From Rhodococcoides fascians NBRC 12155 = LMG 3623 (GTDB lineage: Bacteria > Actinomycetota > Actinomycetes > Mycobacteriales > Mycobacteriaceae): DNA of 64,000 nucleotides. The translations under genes were made by a program, and so were the position numbers. Positions 35,108 through 43,554 of this stretch are shown here, in pieces. The first letter of the stretch is position 1. Each line of letters begins with the position of its first letter. Under the pieces are notes generated by a model that worked only from the letters and a program-made list of their open reading frames with translations, made no database searches and was not told the origin of the DNA. The DNA lies in NCBI RefSeq assembly GCF_001894785.1, contig NZ_BCWW01000003.1, positions 186,001-250,000 on the forward strand, given 5' to 3'.

Positions 35108-37132
35108 TCAGAGAGGCGATCCGTCGGTGGTCGCCATGGCACCGGCGACACCACCATCTGCGCAGCGGGCGACGGCGACGACGAGGGGACCGTACGGTGC
35201 CCGCCACTCACTGTGCAGGGTGTCGTACGAACCCGGCGGAATCGACACTGTCCCGGTGACGGCGCTGCCCGTCGTGTGGAGCGGCACTCTCACTCCGTCG
35301 ACGAAAGCCTGTACGTCGTCGATGGAACCGCCGTCGATCCGGACGGCGAAGGTGAGTTCGTCGCCCGCGGAGCCCGGCCGAATCTGCACGTCGGTCACTG
35401 CGATGGAGGCATCCGAGTCACCGGCACCGACGATGCCGTCGAACACGTGCTCGTCGGTCAGTGCCGGGGTGCGTGCGGGAGCCACTCGTCGTGCCCCGAG
35501 GGCATCGACGGAACGCGCGAGACGCAGCAGGGTCGAATCGGAGTAGGCAGCACCGGCCAGGGTCAACCCGACCGGCATCGACGTGTCGCTCATCGACCCC
35601 ATGGGAACGGTGACGGTGGGTATGCCGAGGTGGCGGGGAACGAGATTGCCGTTGGCCACCCAGACTCCGTTGCGCCAGGCGATATCGGCGGACGCGACGT
35701 CGACATCGGCGTCGGCGGGGCCGACATCGGCAACGGCAGGAAAGACGACTGCGTCGAAGCGGTTGTCCTGCAACCACTTCTCGAAGTCGACGCGGCGGAC
35801 CTCTTCCAATCCACGCATGCCGGCCTCCACCGACGGAATGCGATCGAACGGCGTCACCCCTGCCTTCGCCATGGGAACGTAGTCCGCCAGGTCGTAGGCC
35901 GTGTCGAACGGCAGGATGCCGTAGCGATCGGGGAGCGCGCCCTTGGGATGCGGGAAGATGCGCGCCCCGTCGGTCTCGGCCAGGCCGCGCAGGCCGGGCT
36001 GACCGTTCGAGGCCAGGAAGCGGTCGAACGCCCACACCGAGAGTTCTTCCAGCTCGCGTTCGAGGAATTCGGCGGGAACGAGACCGCGGTCGACCATGGT
36101 CTGCGAGTTCGGGTGCAGGCCTTCGTAGTTCTCCACGACGGGGAAGTCGGTTTCGATCACCTCTGCGCCTGCAGCGACCAGGTCGTCATGCATGGTCTGC
36201 CACAGGGTCATCACCGAATCGCGGGTGTGGATCGGATACGCACTGTCGGGATCGCCGTTGACGTACAGGCGCGGTACGGCGAGTCGGAGTCCCTGCAGCG
36301 GCAGCGGCGGCAATTCGGCGAAGGACGCGGGCCGAACATCCGAGGCAGGCGGAATGGTCACCCACTCCTGCATGCGCCACAGGTCGCCCTCGGTGACTGC
36401 GTCGTCGGCCACGACCACGTCCAGTAGGTGTAGTAGGTCGTCGACCGTACGAGCATGCGGCACAACGACATCCATCGTGGGCACCAACGGCCAGTTGCCC
36501 CGCACCGAGATCACTCCGCGAGAGGGTGTGTAGGCGACGAGTGCATTGTTCGACGCGGGTGCGCGGCCCGAGGACCAGGTTTCCTCGGCGAGCCCGAAGG
36601 CGGCGAAACTCGCAGCTGTCGCCGTACCCGAGCCGTTGGAGGATCCCGAGCCGAACGCCGAGGTGAGAAACTCTGCAAAGTAGGGGCTTTCGGCGCGTCC
36701 GTAGAGTCCGCGTTGCATTCCACCCGCTGCCATCGGCGGCATGTTGGTCAGGCCCAGGCAGATGGCGCCTGCCGCTCGCAGCTGGGCCACGGCGAAGGCG
36801 TCGTCGGTCGCGACGAGGGTCTCGAATGCGGGCGAGCCGGCCGTCACAGGGAGGCCGCGCACCTTGTAGCTGGACTTGGCGGTGTAGGGGATTCCGTCCA
36901 TCGGGCCGAGGGTCTGCCCAGCGCTCCGGCGCCGGTCGGCTGCGCGGGCTTCCTCGAACGCGTCGGGGTTCAGTACCGGAACGGCGTTGAGGCTGATGCC
37001 GGTGCGGTCGTAGTGCCCGATTCGATTGAGGTAACGCGCTACCAGTTCGACGCTCGTCACAGTGCCCTCGGCGAGCGCGGCGGAAACGCCGGCGACATCG
37101 GCCTCGACCACGGTGAAGGAAGAAGAAGTCAT
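35108..37132 (-). CDS. Amidase signature family hydrolase with C-terminal extension
   Basis: The protein has 674 residues, longer than most amidases. Visible are the catalytic lysine in YTAKSSYK, the cis-serine region GSGSSNGSGTATA, and the nucleophile serine in TWSSGRAPAS. The last 100 residues after LTDEHVFDG form a small beta-rich domain of unknown role. Amidase-signature enzymes split primary or secondary amides; FAAH, the N-acylethanolamine hydrolase, belongs to the same superfamily. It is the first gene of the operon; the ATG at 37132 is in the TetR-divergent gap. Confidence 0.9.
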   Translation of the reverse strand: MTSSSFTVVEADVAGVSAALAEGTVTSVELVARYLNRIGHYDRTGISLNAVPVLNPDAFEEARAADRRRSAGQTLGPMDGIPYTAKSSYKVRGLPVTAGSPAFETLVATDDAFAVAQLRAAGAICLGLTNMPPMAAGGMQRGLYGRAESPYFAEFLTSAFGSGSSNGSGTATAASFAAFGLAEETWSSGRAPASNNALVAYTPSRGVISVRGNWPLVPTMDVVVPHARTVDDLLHLLDVVVADDAVTEGDLWRMQEWVTIPPASDVRPASFAELPPLPLQGLRLAVPRLYVNGDPDSAYPIHTRDSVMTLWQTMHDDLVAAGAEVIETDFPVVENYEGLHPNSQTMVDRGLVPAEFLERELEELSVWAFDRFLASNGQPGLRGLAETDGARIFPHPKGALPDRYGILPFDTAYDLADYVPMAKAGVTPFDRIPSVEAGMRGLEEVRRVDFEKWLQDNRFDAVVFPAVADVGPADADVDVASADIAWRNGVWVANGNLVPRHLGIPTVTVPMGSMSDTSMPVGLTLAGAAYSDSTLLRLARSVDALGARRVAPARTPALTDEHVFDGIVGAGDSDASIAVTDVQIRPGSAGDELTFAVRIDGGSIDDVQAFVDGVRVPLHTTGSAVTGTVSIPPGSYDTLHSEWRAPYGPLVVAVARCADGGVAGAMATTDGSPL

Positions 37133-37237
37133 GACAGAACTAAAACACACACTGTCGGTTTTGGGAACGGGTGAATCGAAAAAAATCCCGACATGCAAGG
37201 CTGTCCGTACTCGACGACCGCCCGAGAGGAGGCGACC

Positions 37238-37861
37238 ATGGCACGACCACCTCGCGCCATTCTCAGCCGTGACCTGATCGCCCGCACCGCATTGGCCCTG
37301 GTCGATCGCCACGGAGCCGACGGTGCGAGCATGCGGGGCGTGGCGCTGAAATTGGGCGTGAACCCTACTTCCCTCTACAACCACGTCGCCGACCGCGCGG
37401 CGATGATCGAAGACGTCCGAGCGCTGGTCTCGGCCCGAATAGACTCGGCACCGCTACGCGAATTGCCCTGGGAGGAGGGCCTCGTCGAATGGGCGAGGTC
37501 CTATCGATTGGCGTTCGCGGAGCATCACCGCGCCGTTCCCCTCCTCATGACCACACGCGCATCGACCCCGGTGCTGTTGGCGGAGTACGAGGATTTCTCT
37601 GTTGCCGCAGAGGCGGTGGGCTGGGAGAGCAGGGACGTGTTGCCTCTGCTGACCGCGTTCGAATCGTTCATCCTCGGAAGCGTCCTCGACATGTCCGGCC
37701 CGAGTGTCGTATTCGATCCTGCCGGCCAGGAGGAGGCTTTCCCGCGGTTGGCCGCGGCCTACGAGACCGTCCAACACGAGGATGCCGACGATCCCATTGC
37801 CACCCGCGCCTTCGAGATGGGTCTGGCGATGCTCGTCGCATCGGCGCGCCCCCGGCGGTGA
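37238..37861 (+). CDS. TetR-family transcriptional regulator
   Basis: The protein has 207 residues. The helix-turn-helix is in the first 60 residues, with GASMRGVALKLGVNPTSLYNHVADRAAMIEDV, and the remainder is a helical ligand domain of TetR_C type with VVFDPAGQEEAF. The ATG at 37238 has GAGGAGG 5 bases before it, so the upstream codons are not used. It is divergent from the amidase operon and most likely represses it until the substrate or product binds. It ends 24 bases from the convergent GGDEF-EAL gene. Confidence 0.92.
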   Translation: MARPPRAILSRDLIARTALALVDRHGADGASMRGVALKLGVNPTSLYNHVADRAAMIEDVRALVSARIDSAPLRELPWEEGLVEWARSYRLAFAEHHRAVPLLMTTRASTPVLLAEYEDFSVAAEAVGWESRDVLPLLTAFESFILGSVLDMSGPSVVFDPAGQEEAFPRLAAAYETVQHEDADDPIATRAFEMGLAMLVASARPRR

Positions 37862-37885
37862 GATCGAGACCCGTGTTCGACGCGC

Positions 37886-40096
37886 TCAGCGTTGTCGCGC
37901 TGCGCTGTCACGGGACAGCAGCAGTGCCGTGTGCTCGGCGTCGGCGGGCCGACCCAGCAGAAATCCTTGCACCAGATTGCATCCCGCTGCGGTGAGAGCG
38001 TCGAGCTGCGCCTGCGTTTCGACGCCTTCGCCCACGACTGTCACGCCGTAGGCTTTCGCCAGTGACACGATGGCGGTCAACACTTCTCGTCCTCGCTCGG
38101 TGTCGAGAGCGTCGATGTACGTTCGGTCGATCTTGAAGCTGCCGATCACCGGAAATCGTTCGAGGTAGGCCAGGCTGCTGTAGCCCTTCCCGACATCGTC
38201 GAGTGACAACGCAACTCCCATCTCGTGGAGTCTCGCCAAATTGGACGCAACCGTGCCGGTGTCGGCGAGCCATTCCGTCTCGGTGAGTTCGAGAACGACG
38301 CCGTCAGCGTGCGCACCTGTGGTGAGCAGGGCGGCAGCCACTCGATCGGGAAAGGCCGGGTCGCGCAGTTGCAGCGCGCTGATGTTGACGCGCATGCCGA
38401 CGCAGCCCAGCCCGCGCCAGTCGACGAGTTGTCGACAGGCGGTGGTGAGGGCCCAATCGTCGAGAAGCGTTGCCACACCCGTGCGTTCGGCCACGGCAAC
38501 GAATTCGGACGGTTCGATGGGACCGAGATTCGGGTGCTGCCAACGCGCCAGAGCTTCGACGGAAACGATGTGTCCGGTCTCGACGTCGATCACGGGTTGG
38601 TAGTCCAGTGTGAGGTCGCCGGAGGCCACGGCGCGGCGCAGGTCCACCGACATGGAGCGCACACGGTCGGCGTCGTAGAGGTCGCTCGAGTCGAAGACGG
38701 CGTGCCCGGCCCTGGTGTCCTTGGCGCGGTACATCGCCAGGTCGGCCGATCGAAGGAGCTCGCGTCGGGTCGAGCCCGCAGTGGACACCGCAACTCCGAT
38801 GCTGGCGCTCACCGGAATCGGGTCGTCGCCCTCGTCTTCCGCGGTAGGGGCCGCGAGAGCGGAACGGATGCACTCGGCGACGCGTTCGGCATGTGCGACG
38901 TCGTCGATGTGATTGCAGATCATCAGGAATTCGTCGCCGCCGAGCCTGGCCACGGTATCGCCAGGTCTCGCGGTCGCGGCCAGGCGGCGTGAGAAGTGCA
39001 CGAGTGCGCGGTCTCCGACGTCGTGGCCGAGGCTGTCGTTGATGATCTTGAAATCGTCGACGTCGAGCAACAGCAGGGCCACTCGGCCGCCGGTGTCCGC
39101 GACCTGTGCGAGCGCAGTGTCGATCGCGTCGTACGCCACCGCCCGATTCGGCAGTTCGGTCAAGGGATCGTGCGCGCTGCGCCAGCGCAGCTCGCGGTCG
39201 AGTTCCACTCGTTCGAGTGCAGCGGAGAGCACTCCGGCGACTGCGGAGACGAATGCGATGTCTCCGTCGCCGAAAACATGTGGTTCTCGGCCGAAGAGGA
39301 TCAGTACGCCCCACAGCCCGGCACCGATGGTGATCGGAACGGCGGCACCGCTGCGAAAGCCCAGGGCAGCCATGGCCGAGGTGTCGAATCGTGTTTCGGA
39401 TTCGACGTCGGAACACACGGTGATCGCCCTTCGCGCCAGGGCGTAACCGGTCAACGACCCGTCGCCGGTGGAAAGCACGAAATCGTGTGGGAGCGCGCGG
39501 GTGATCGCGTCGACGGACAGAAGCGGGTCGGTCGAGTCCTCCGAACGTCGGGCCAGGGCCGCAGACTCGACGCCCACCAACTTGGCCGCCGTGCTCGTGG
39601 CCGCAGCCAGCACAGTATCGAAGTCCGCCGTGACGGCAAGTGCGCTCAATTCGGCCAGTGCCCGTTGCTCGACTGCGATTCTCTCCGCCGATACAGCCGC
39701 GGCCAGCAGGTCCAGATCGCGCTGGTGTCCACGGGTGCGGTCGCGGACGATCGTGGCAATCAGGTCGGGTTCTCGCCCGGAACGTCGGACGACGAACGTG
39801 GACAGGGCAACGGGAATGCCCGCGCCGGAGACGAAGTGGCGTAATTCGGTACGGCCCTGCCAGTGACCGGTCGTCTGCAATGCATGTTCGACGTCACCGG
39901 AGACTTCGAGCCCGCGGGTGGTGAAGAAATCTGCTGTGAACAGGCCTGACGACGGTAGTTCTTCCAGGCCGACCAGGTGGAGGCCGACCGGATTGACGTC
40001 GATCACGCTGCCGGAGAACGCGGATAGGGCCACCATGTCGGGGGATTCGTCGAACAGGGCGCGGAGAACGAGCGGATCGAAGCCGGGATCGTTCAT
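37886..40096 (-). CDS. PAS-GAF-GGDEF-EAL cyclic-di-GMP enzyme
   Basis: The protein has 736 residues. A PAS-like sensor (about 10-120) and a GAF domain (about 150-300) precede GGDEF (core motif at 386-390) and EAL (EAL at 514-516). The inhibitory site RPGD sits five residues before GGDEF, so product feedback is possible. The EAL domain keeps the metal and catalytic positions (ELTE, KIDR, GEGVETQ), but the usual DDFGTG loop reads DDVGKG. Both synthesis and breakdown of c-di-GMP are thus plausible. No membrane segment is seen. The promoter region carries a long palindrome. Confidence 0.93.
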   Translation of the reverse strand: MNDPGFDPLVLRALFDESPDMVALSAFSGSVIDVNPVGLHLVGLEELPSSGLFTADFFTTRGLEVSGDVEHALQTTGHWQGRTELRHFVSGAGIPVALSTFVVRRSGREPDLIATIVRDRTRGHQRDLDLLAAAVSAERIAVEQRALAELSALAVTADFDTVLAAATSTAAKLVGVESAALARRSEDSTDPLLSVDAITRALPHDFVLSTGDGSLTGYALARRAITVCSDVESETRFDTSAMAALGFRSGAAVPITIGAGLWGVLILFGREPHVFGDGDIAFVSAVAGVLSAALERVELDRELRWRSAHDPLTELPNRAVAYDAIDTALAQVADTGGRVALLLLDVDDFKIINDSLGHDVGDRALVHFSRRLAATARPGDTVARLGGDEFLMICNHIDDVAHAERVAECIRSALAAPTAEDEGDDPIPVSASIGVAVSTAGSTRRELLRSADLAMYRAKDTRAGHAVFDSSDLYDADRVRSMSVDLRRAVASGDLTLDYQPVIDVETGHIVSVEALARWQHPNLGPIEPSEFVAVAERTGVATLLDDWALTTACRQLVDWRGLGCVGMRVNISALQLRDPAFPDRVAAALLTTGAHADGVVLELTETEWLADTGTVASNLARLHEMGVALSLDDVGKGYSSLAYLERFPVIGSFKIDRTYIDALDTERGREVLTAIVSLAKAYGVTVVGEGVETQAQLDALTAAGCNLVQGFLLGRPADAEHTALLLSRDSAARQR

Positions 40097-40212
40097 CGAT
40101 GTCCGTTTCGCACTCGTCGCAGCGACGAGTCGGTGGGCGACGCCACCGACCGATCGCAGAAGTCAGCGGAGTTGCTGTTCCCTGCACACAGCATGGCGGT
40201 GCACGCCCGAGA

Positions 40213-40237
40213 TGACAAACACGCCGTTTGTCATCAC
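40213..40237. promoter_or_regulatory. Perfect palindrome GATGACAAAC-N5-GTTTGTCATC
   Basis: Ten-base arms with a 5-base spacer lie 117 bases upstream of the GGDEF-EAL gene and about 15 bases from the wrbA terminator hairpin. The arms are too AT-rich for a good terminator, so a dimer-binding operator is more likely. The regulator is unknown. Confidence 0.5.
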
Positions 40238-40250
40238 GCATGTACTACGT

Positions 40251-40285
40251 CCGGGTCCGCACTGGCGATGTGCGGACCCGGACGC
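40251..40285. terminator. Strong hairpin terminator after wrbA
   Basis: A perfect 14-base-pair GC-rich stem (40251-40264 with 40272-40285) encloses a 7-base loop, 45 bases past the stop of the leftward wrbA-like gene. It separates that transcript from the GGDEF-EAL gene. Confidence 0.75.
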
Positions 40286-40329
40286 GAACGCGAATCGGGC
40301 GGTCTTCTCGAGGTGACGAGAGCCGGCCT

Positions 40330-40929
40330 CTACTTCGCCAGAGCCTCGGCGATGGTGACGACGCGCGTGGCCATGTGGGTCAGCGCTGCGGTGGTCGCGT
40401 CGTCCAGCTCGTTCTTGTTCTCGGGTCCGGTGACGTGGCTGACGCCGTAGGGGTTGCCGTCGGCGAACTTCAGTCCGTCGGTGTATCCGGGCGGAACCAG
40501 GACGCCGCCGAAGTGCATCAGCGAGGTGTAGAGACCGATGAGCGTGGTCTCCTGGCCGCCGTGCGCGGTCTGGCTCGAGGTGAAGGCGGCGTATGCCTTG
40601 TTCGCAAGTTCACCCTTGGCCCAGTAGCCGCCGAGCGAGTCCATGAAGTTCTGGAACGGTGCTGCGGTGCTACCGAAACGCGTCGGAGATCCGAGGATGA
40701 CGCCATCGGCCCAGACGATGTCGTCGCCGCTGGCAGCGGGAAGATCCTTGGTTGCCTCGTAGTTGGCGGACCAGGCGGGGTTCTCGGCGAAGGTGCTGGG
40801 GTCGCGCGTCTCCGCGATGTGCCGCACGCGTACTTCGGCTCCAGCCGCCGTCGCTGCGTCGGCGAGCTTGTTCGCCATCGTGGATCCGTGGCCGGTTGCG
40901 GAGTAGTAGATGATTGCGATCTTCGTCAT
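40330..40929 (-). CDS. wrbA: NAD(P)H:quinone oxidoreductase, WrbA family
   Basis: The protein has 199 residues and the flavodoxin-like WrbA pattern: KIAIIYYSATGHGSTMANKL binds the FMN phosphate, GSPTRFGSTAAPFQNFMD the isoalloxazine, and TSSQTAHGGQETT is the WrbA loop. It transfers two electrons from NAD(P)H to quinones, avoiding radicals. The ATG at 40929 is preceded by AAAGGT. It is divergent from an acyl-CoA dehydrogenase gene; the gap holds inverted and direct TGTCAACT-type repeats that look like a regulator site. Confidence 0.93.
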   Translation of the reverse strand: MTKIAIIYYSATGHGSTMANKLADAATAAGAEVRVRHIAETRDPSTFAENPAWSANYEATKDLPAASGDDIVWADGVILGSPTRFGSTAAPFQNFMDSLGGYWAKGELANKAYAAFTSSQTAHGGQETTLIGLYTSLMHFGGVLVPPGYTDGLKFADGNPYGVSHVTGPENKNELDDATTAALTHMATRVVTIAEALAK

Positions 40930-40960
40930 CGATGAGACCTTTCGTCGGGTGGACATCCGA

Positions 40961-41019
40961 AGTAGTTGCGATGTCAACTGTATTCGATGGTACTCAATAT
41001 GATTGTTGTGTCAACTACT
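40961..41019. promoter_or_regulatory. Operator-like repeats between wrbA and acyl-CoA dehydrogenase
   Basis: AGTTG-N6-CAACT forms a perfect dyad at 40964-40979. AGTAGTTG (40961-40968) and CAACTACT (41012-41019) are exact inverted repeats, and TGTCAACT occurs directly repeated at 40972 and 41009. The sites lie between divergent genes, 30 and 48 bases from the start codons, in an AT-rich stretch. A TetR- or MarR-type regulator would fit; the TetR gene at 42960 is the nearest candidate. Confidence 0.5.
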
Positions 41020-41066
41020 CGCGGTTGTCGGTTGTCCGATCCGTGGGCAGCGTCGATAGTGGTGCC

Positions 41067-42245
41067 ATGACCGTGCGCAATGCCGAGGTACCCGACGACG
41101 TCTTCGCGGACGTGAAGAAGCAGGTCTCCCAGTTCGTCCGATCGCGGGTGGTTCCGCGTGAACTCGAGATCATGAACGCCGATTCGATTCCCGACGATCT
41201 CCGGAGACAGTCCGCCGAGATGGGGTTGTTCGGATACGCGATTCCGCAAGAGTTCGGTGGTCTCGGCCTGGACTTGGTTCAGGATGTCGAGATTGCCATG
41301 GAGCTCGGCTACACCACACTGTCGTTGCGGTCGATGTTCGGCACCAACAACGGAATCGCGGGCCAGGTGCTCGTCGGGTTCGGCACCGACGAGCAGAAGG
41401 CAACGTGGTTGCCCGGCATGGCGGCCGGCGACGTCGTCGCGTCGTTCGCGTTGACCGAGGACGGTGCCGGCTCGAACCCGGCAGGGCTGAGAACGACGGC
41501 AGTAGTGGACGGTACTGGCTGGATCATCAGCGGAAGCAAGCGCTACATCACCAATGCGCCCATCGCGGACCTGTTCGTCGTGTTCGCGCGAGTGGACCCG
41601 AAGCCGAACAGCGGCAACGGGATCGCGGTGTTTCTGGTCCCCGCCGACGCTGCGGGTGTCGAGGTCGGTGACAAGGACGCGAAGATGGGTCAGCAGGGAG
41701 CAGGAACCGCGGATGTGACGTTCACCGACGTCGAGGTCGACGCCGACGCTCTGGTGGGCGGCAACGGTGACATCGGATACCGGGCGGCGATGACGTCGTT
41801 GGCGCGTGGCCGCGTCCACATCGCAGCGCTCGCCGTCGGTCAAGCGCAGCGTGCCCTGGACGAATCCGTCTCCTACGCTGCGTCTTCCACGCAGGGTGGC
41901 GAGCCCATCGGCAATCATCAACTCGTCCAGGCGATGATCGCCGACCAGCAGACGGGAGTCATGGCAGGCCGGGCCATGGTGCGTGAGGCTGCCCGAGCCT
42001 GGGTGGAAAACACCGATCGACGGATCGCGCCGTCGGCGGTGAAGCTGTTCTGCACCGAGATGGTCGGCACAGTTGCCGACCTCGCGGTCCAGATCCACGG
42101 CGGCGCAGGATATATGCGCGGCGTTCCCGTCGAGCGAATCTATCGAGATGTCCGTCTTCTCCGCCTGTACGAGGGAACCAGCGAAATTCAGCGGCTGATC
42201 GTCGGCGGCGGTTTGATCCGTGCCGAGCAGAAGCGGAATCGCTGA
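41067..42245 (+). CDS. Acyl-CoA dehydrogenase
   Basis: The protein has 392 residues. ASFALTEDGAGSNPAGL is the flavin/substrate middle motif, AVQIHGGAGYMRGVPVERIYRD and YEGTSEIQRLIVG the C-terminal motifs, with the glutamate of YEGTSEIQR as possible base. Length and motifs are those of ordinary FAD acyl-CoA dehydrogenases. The longer upstream frame runs through the operator region, so the ATG at 41067 is the sensible start, although its ribosome site is weak. It is flanked by two flavodoxin-fold quinone reductases, which may only be coincidence or may reflect a shared electron-handling role. Confidence 0.9.
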   Translation: MTVRNAEVPDDVFADVKKQVSQFVRSRVVPRELEIMNADSIPDDLRRQSAEMGLFGYAIPQEFGGLGLDLVQDVEIAMELGYTTLSLRSMFGTNNGIAGQVLVGFGTDEQKATWLPGMAAGDVVASFALTEDGAGSNPAGLRTTAVVDGTGWIISGSKRYITNAPIADLFVVFARVDPKPNSGNGIAVFLVPADAAGVEVGDKDAKMGQQGAGTADVTFTDVEVDADALVGGNGDIGYRAAMTSLARGRVHIAALAVGQAQRALDESVSYAASSTQGGEPIGNHQLVQAMIADQQTGVMAGRAMVREAARAWVENTDRRIAPSAVKLFCTEMVGTVADLAVQIHGGAGYMRGVPVERIYRDVRLLRLYEGTSEIQRLIVGGGLIRAEQKRNR

Positions 42246-42274
42246 CCACCCTCGTCCCGCGTGGCTGTTGCTGG

Positions 42275-42880
42275 TCAGGTGAGCGCGCGCTGCGCGGCGA
42301 CCCGGTCTGCGACCGCGCTACCGACGGAGGAGATCTCGGCAGCGAGTTCCGCGCGACTCCTGGTGTCCGACCCGTATACGAAGTTCGTGGATCCCACTGT
42401 GGCACCGCAGTATTCGATGATGCCGCGTTCGATCTGCGTTCGAATGGCCTGATGGACGCCATGGCGCTCGAAGCTGTCTGCATCGTCTCCGGCGACGACG
42501 ACCAGATGGATGGTGAGTCCGTCCAGCTTCTTCACGAATACTCTGTCCCCGTATTCGTAGGCCCAGCCCTCGACGAACACGCGGTCGATCCAGCCTTTCA
42601 GTAGCGCCGGCATCGACCACCAGTACATCGGGAAGACGAGAACCAGGTGTTCGGCGCGGTCGATCCGTGTCTGCTCCTCGGCTACATCGGACGGTGTGCT
42701 CCCGTTTCCACGAAACAGGCTCAGATCTGCAGCCGAAAATCGTGGATCGAAGCTCTCTGCGGCGAGATCTGCGGTCTCCACGGTGGTGCCGGTGGATCGG
42801 ATGGCCTCGACTACGGAGTGAGCGACCTGATGGGTCAGAGAGTGCGGGTCGGGATGGGAGACTACGACGAGCGTGTTCAT
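42275..42880 (-). CDS. NAD(P)H dehydrogenase (quinone), flavodoxin-like fold
   Basis: The protein has 201 residues of the MdaB/KefF/NQO type: VVVSHPDPHSLTHQVAHSV for the flavin phosphate loop, LVLVFPMYWWSMPALLKGWIDR as the family signature and VFVEGWAYEYG after it. It reduces quinones or related electrophiles with two electrons. It is divergent from the TetR gene; the 79-base gap carries a palindrome TACTATTAGTA, so this gene is the likely target of that repressor. Confidence 0.9.
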   Translation of the reverse strand: MNTLVVVSHPDPHSLTHQVAHSVVEAIRSTGTTVETADLAAESFDPRFSAADLSLFRGNGSTPSDVAEEQTRIDRAEHLVLVFPMYWWSMPALLKGWIDRVFVEGWAYEYGDRVFVKKLDGLTIHLVVVAGDDADSFERHGVHQAIRTQIERGIIEYCGATVGSTNFVYGSDTRSRAELAAEISSVGSAVADRVAAQRALT

Positions 42881-42910
42881 GGCTGTTCCTTCGGCTGGGG
42901 AAGATCGGCT

Positions 42911-42941
42911 ATGTACCAACAGTAGGTTACTATTAGTACAT
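42911..42941. promoter_or_regulatory. TetR operator candidate
   Basis: Nested symmetry is present: ATGTAC (42911) with GTACAT (42936-42941), AGTA-N3-TACT (42921-42931) and the perfect 11-base palindrome TACTATTAGTA (42928-42938). The whole element lies between the quinone reductase and tetR start codons and just before the tetR ribosome site AAGGAGGTGG, where a repressor would block both genes. Confidence 0.6.
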
Positions 42942-42959
42942 AATCAAGGAGGTGGCGGA

Positions 42960-43535
42960 ATGGCACGGACGAGGCTGTCGCGCTCCGATCGAAACGCCCA
43001 GTTGATCGAGGTGTCCTGGGCTCTCGTACGCGCCGAGGGGGCCGACGCGTTGACTCTCGGACGGCTCGCAGAGCATGCCGGTGTCGCGAAACCGGTGGTG
43101 TACAGCCACTTTGCCTCCCGCGCCGAACTTCTTGCCGCTCTGTTCACCGAATTCGATGCCAGGCAGGCGGCGATGCTGGAGGAATCTCTCGACTCGGCAC
43201 CCATGACGGTCCGCGGTCGGGCGAAGGCCATTGCCGACTCCTACGTGGGGTGCACATTGGCCCAGGGGAGGGAATTGACGGGTGTGCTTGCGGCACTCGA
43301 AGGTTCGCCCGAACTCGAACAGGTCAAGCGCACCGCCGAGCGCGCCTACTTCGAGCGGTGTCGGGAGATTCTGCGTCCGTTCACCGATGCCGACGGCATG
43401 TCCACGCCATCTCTGACCGCCGTCTTCGGTGCCGCAGACGCGTTGTCCCACGGTGCCGTATCCGGGTCACTCACACCGGCCGAAGCGATCGGGGAGTTGA
43501 CCGATCTGATCGTCGCCGCGGTCGCCAGGTCCTGA
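42960..43535 (+). CDS. TetR-family transcriptional regulator
   Basis: The protein has 191 residues. The DNA-binding part has ADALTLGRLAEHAGVAKPVVYSHFASRAELLAALF, typical TetR. The C-terminal ligand domain is unassigned. The ATG follows AAGGAGGTGGCGGA, a very strong ribosome site. It is divergent from the quinone reductase gene and probably regulates itself and that gene in response to an electrophile or quinone. Confidence 0.92.
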   Translation: MARTRLSRSDRNAQLIEVSWALVRAEGADALTLGRLAEHAGVAKPVVYSHFASRAELLAALFTEFDARQAAMLEESLDSAPMTVRGRAKAIADSYVGCTLAQGRELTGVLAALEGSPELEQVKRTAERAYFERCREILRPFTDADGMSTPSLTAVFGAADALSHGAVSGSLTPAEAIGELTDLIVAAVARS

Positions 43536-43554
43536 ACTCGGCCCGCCGGATCTG

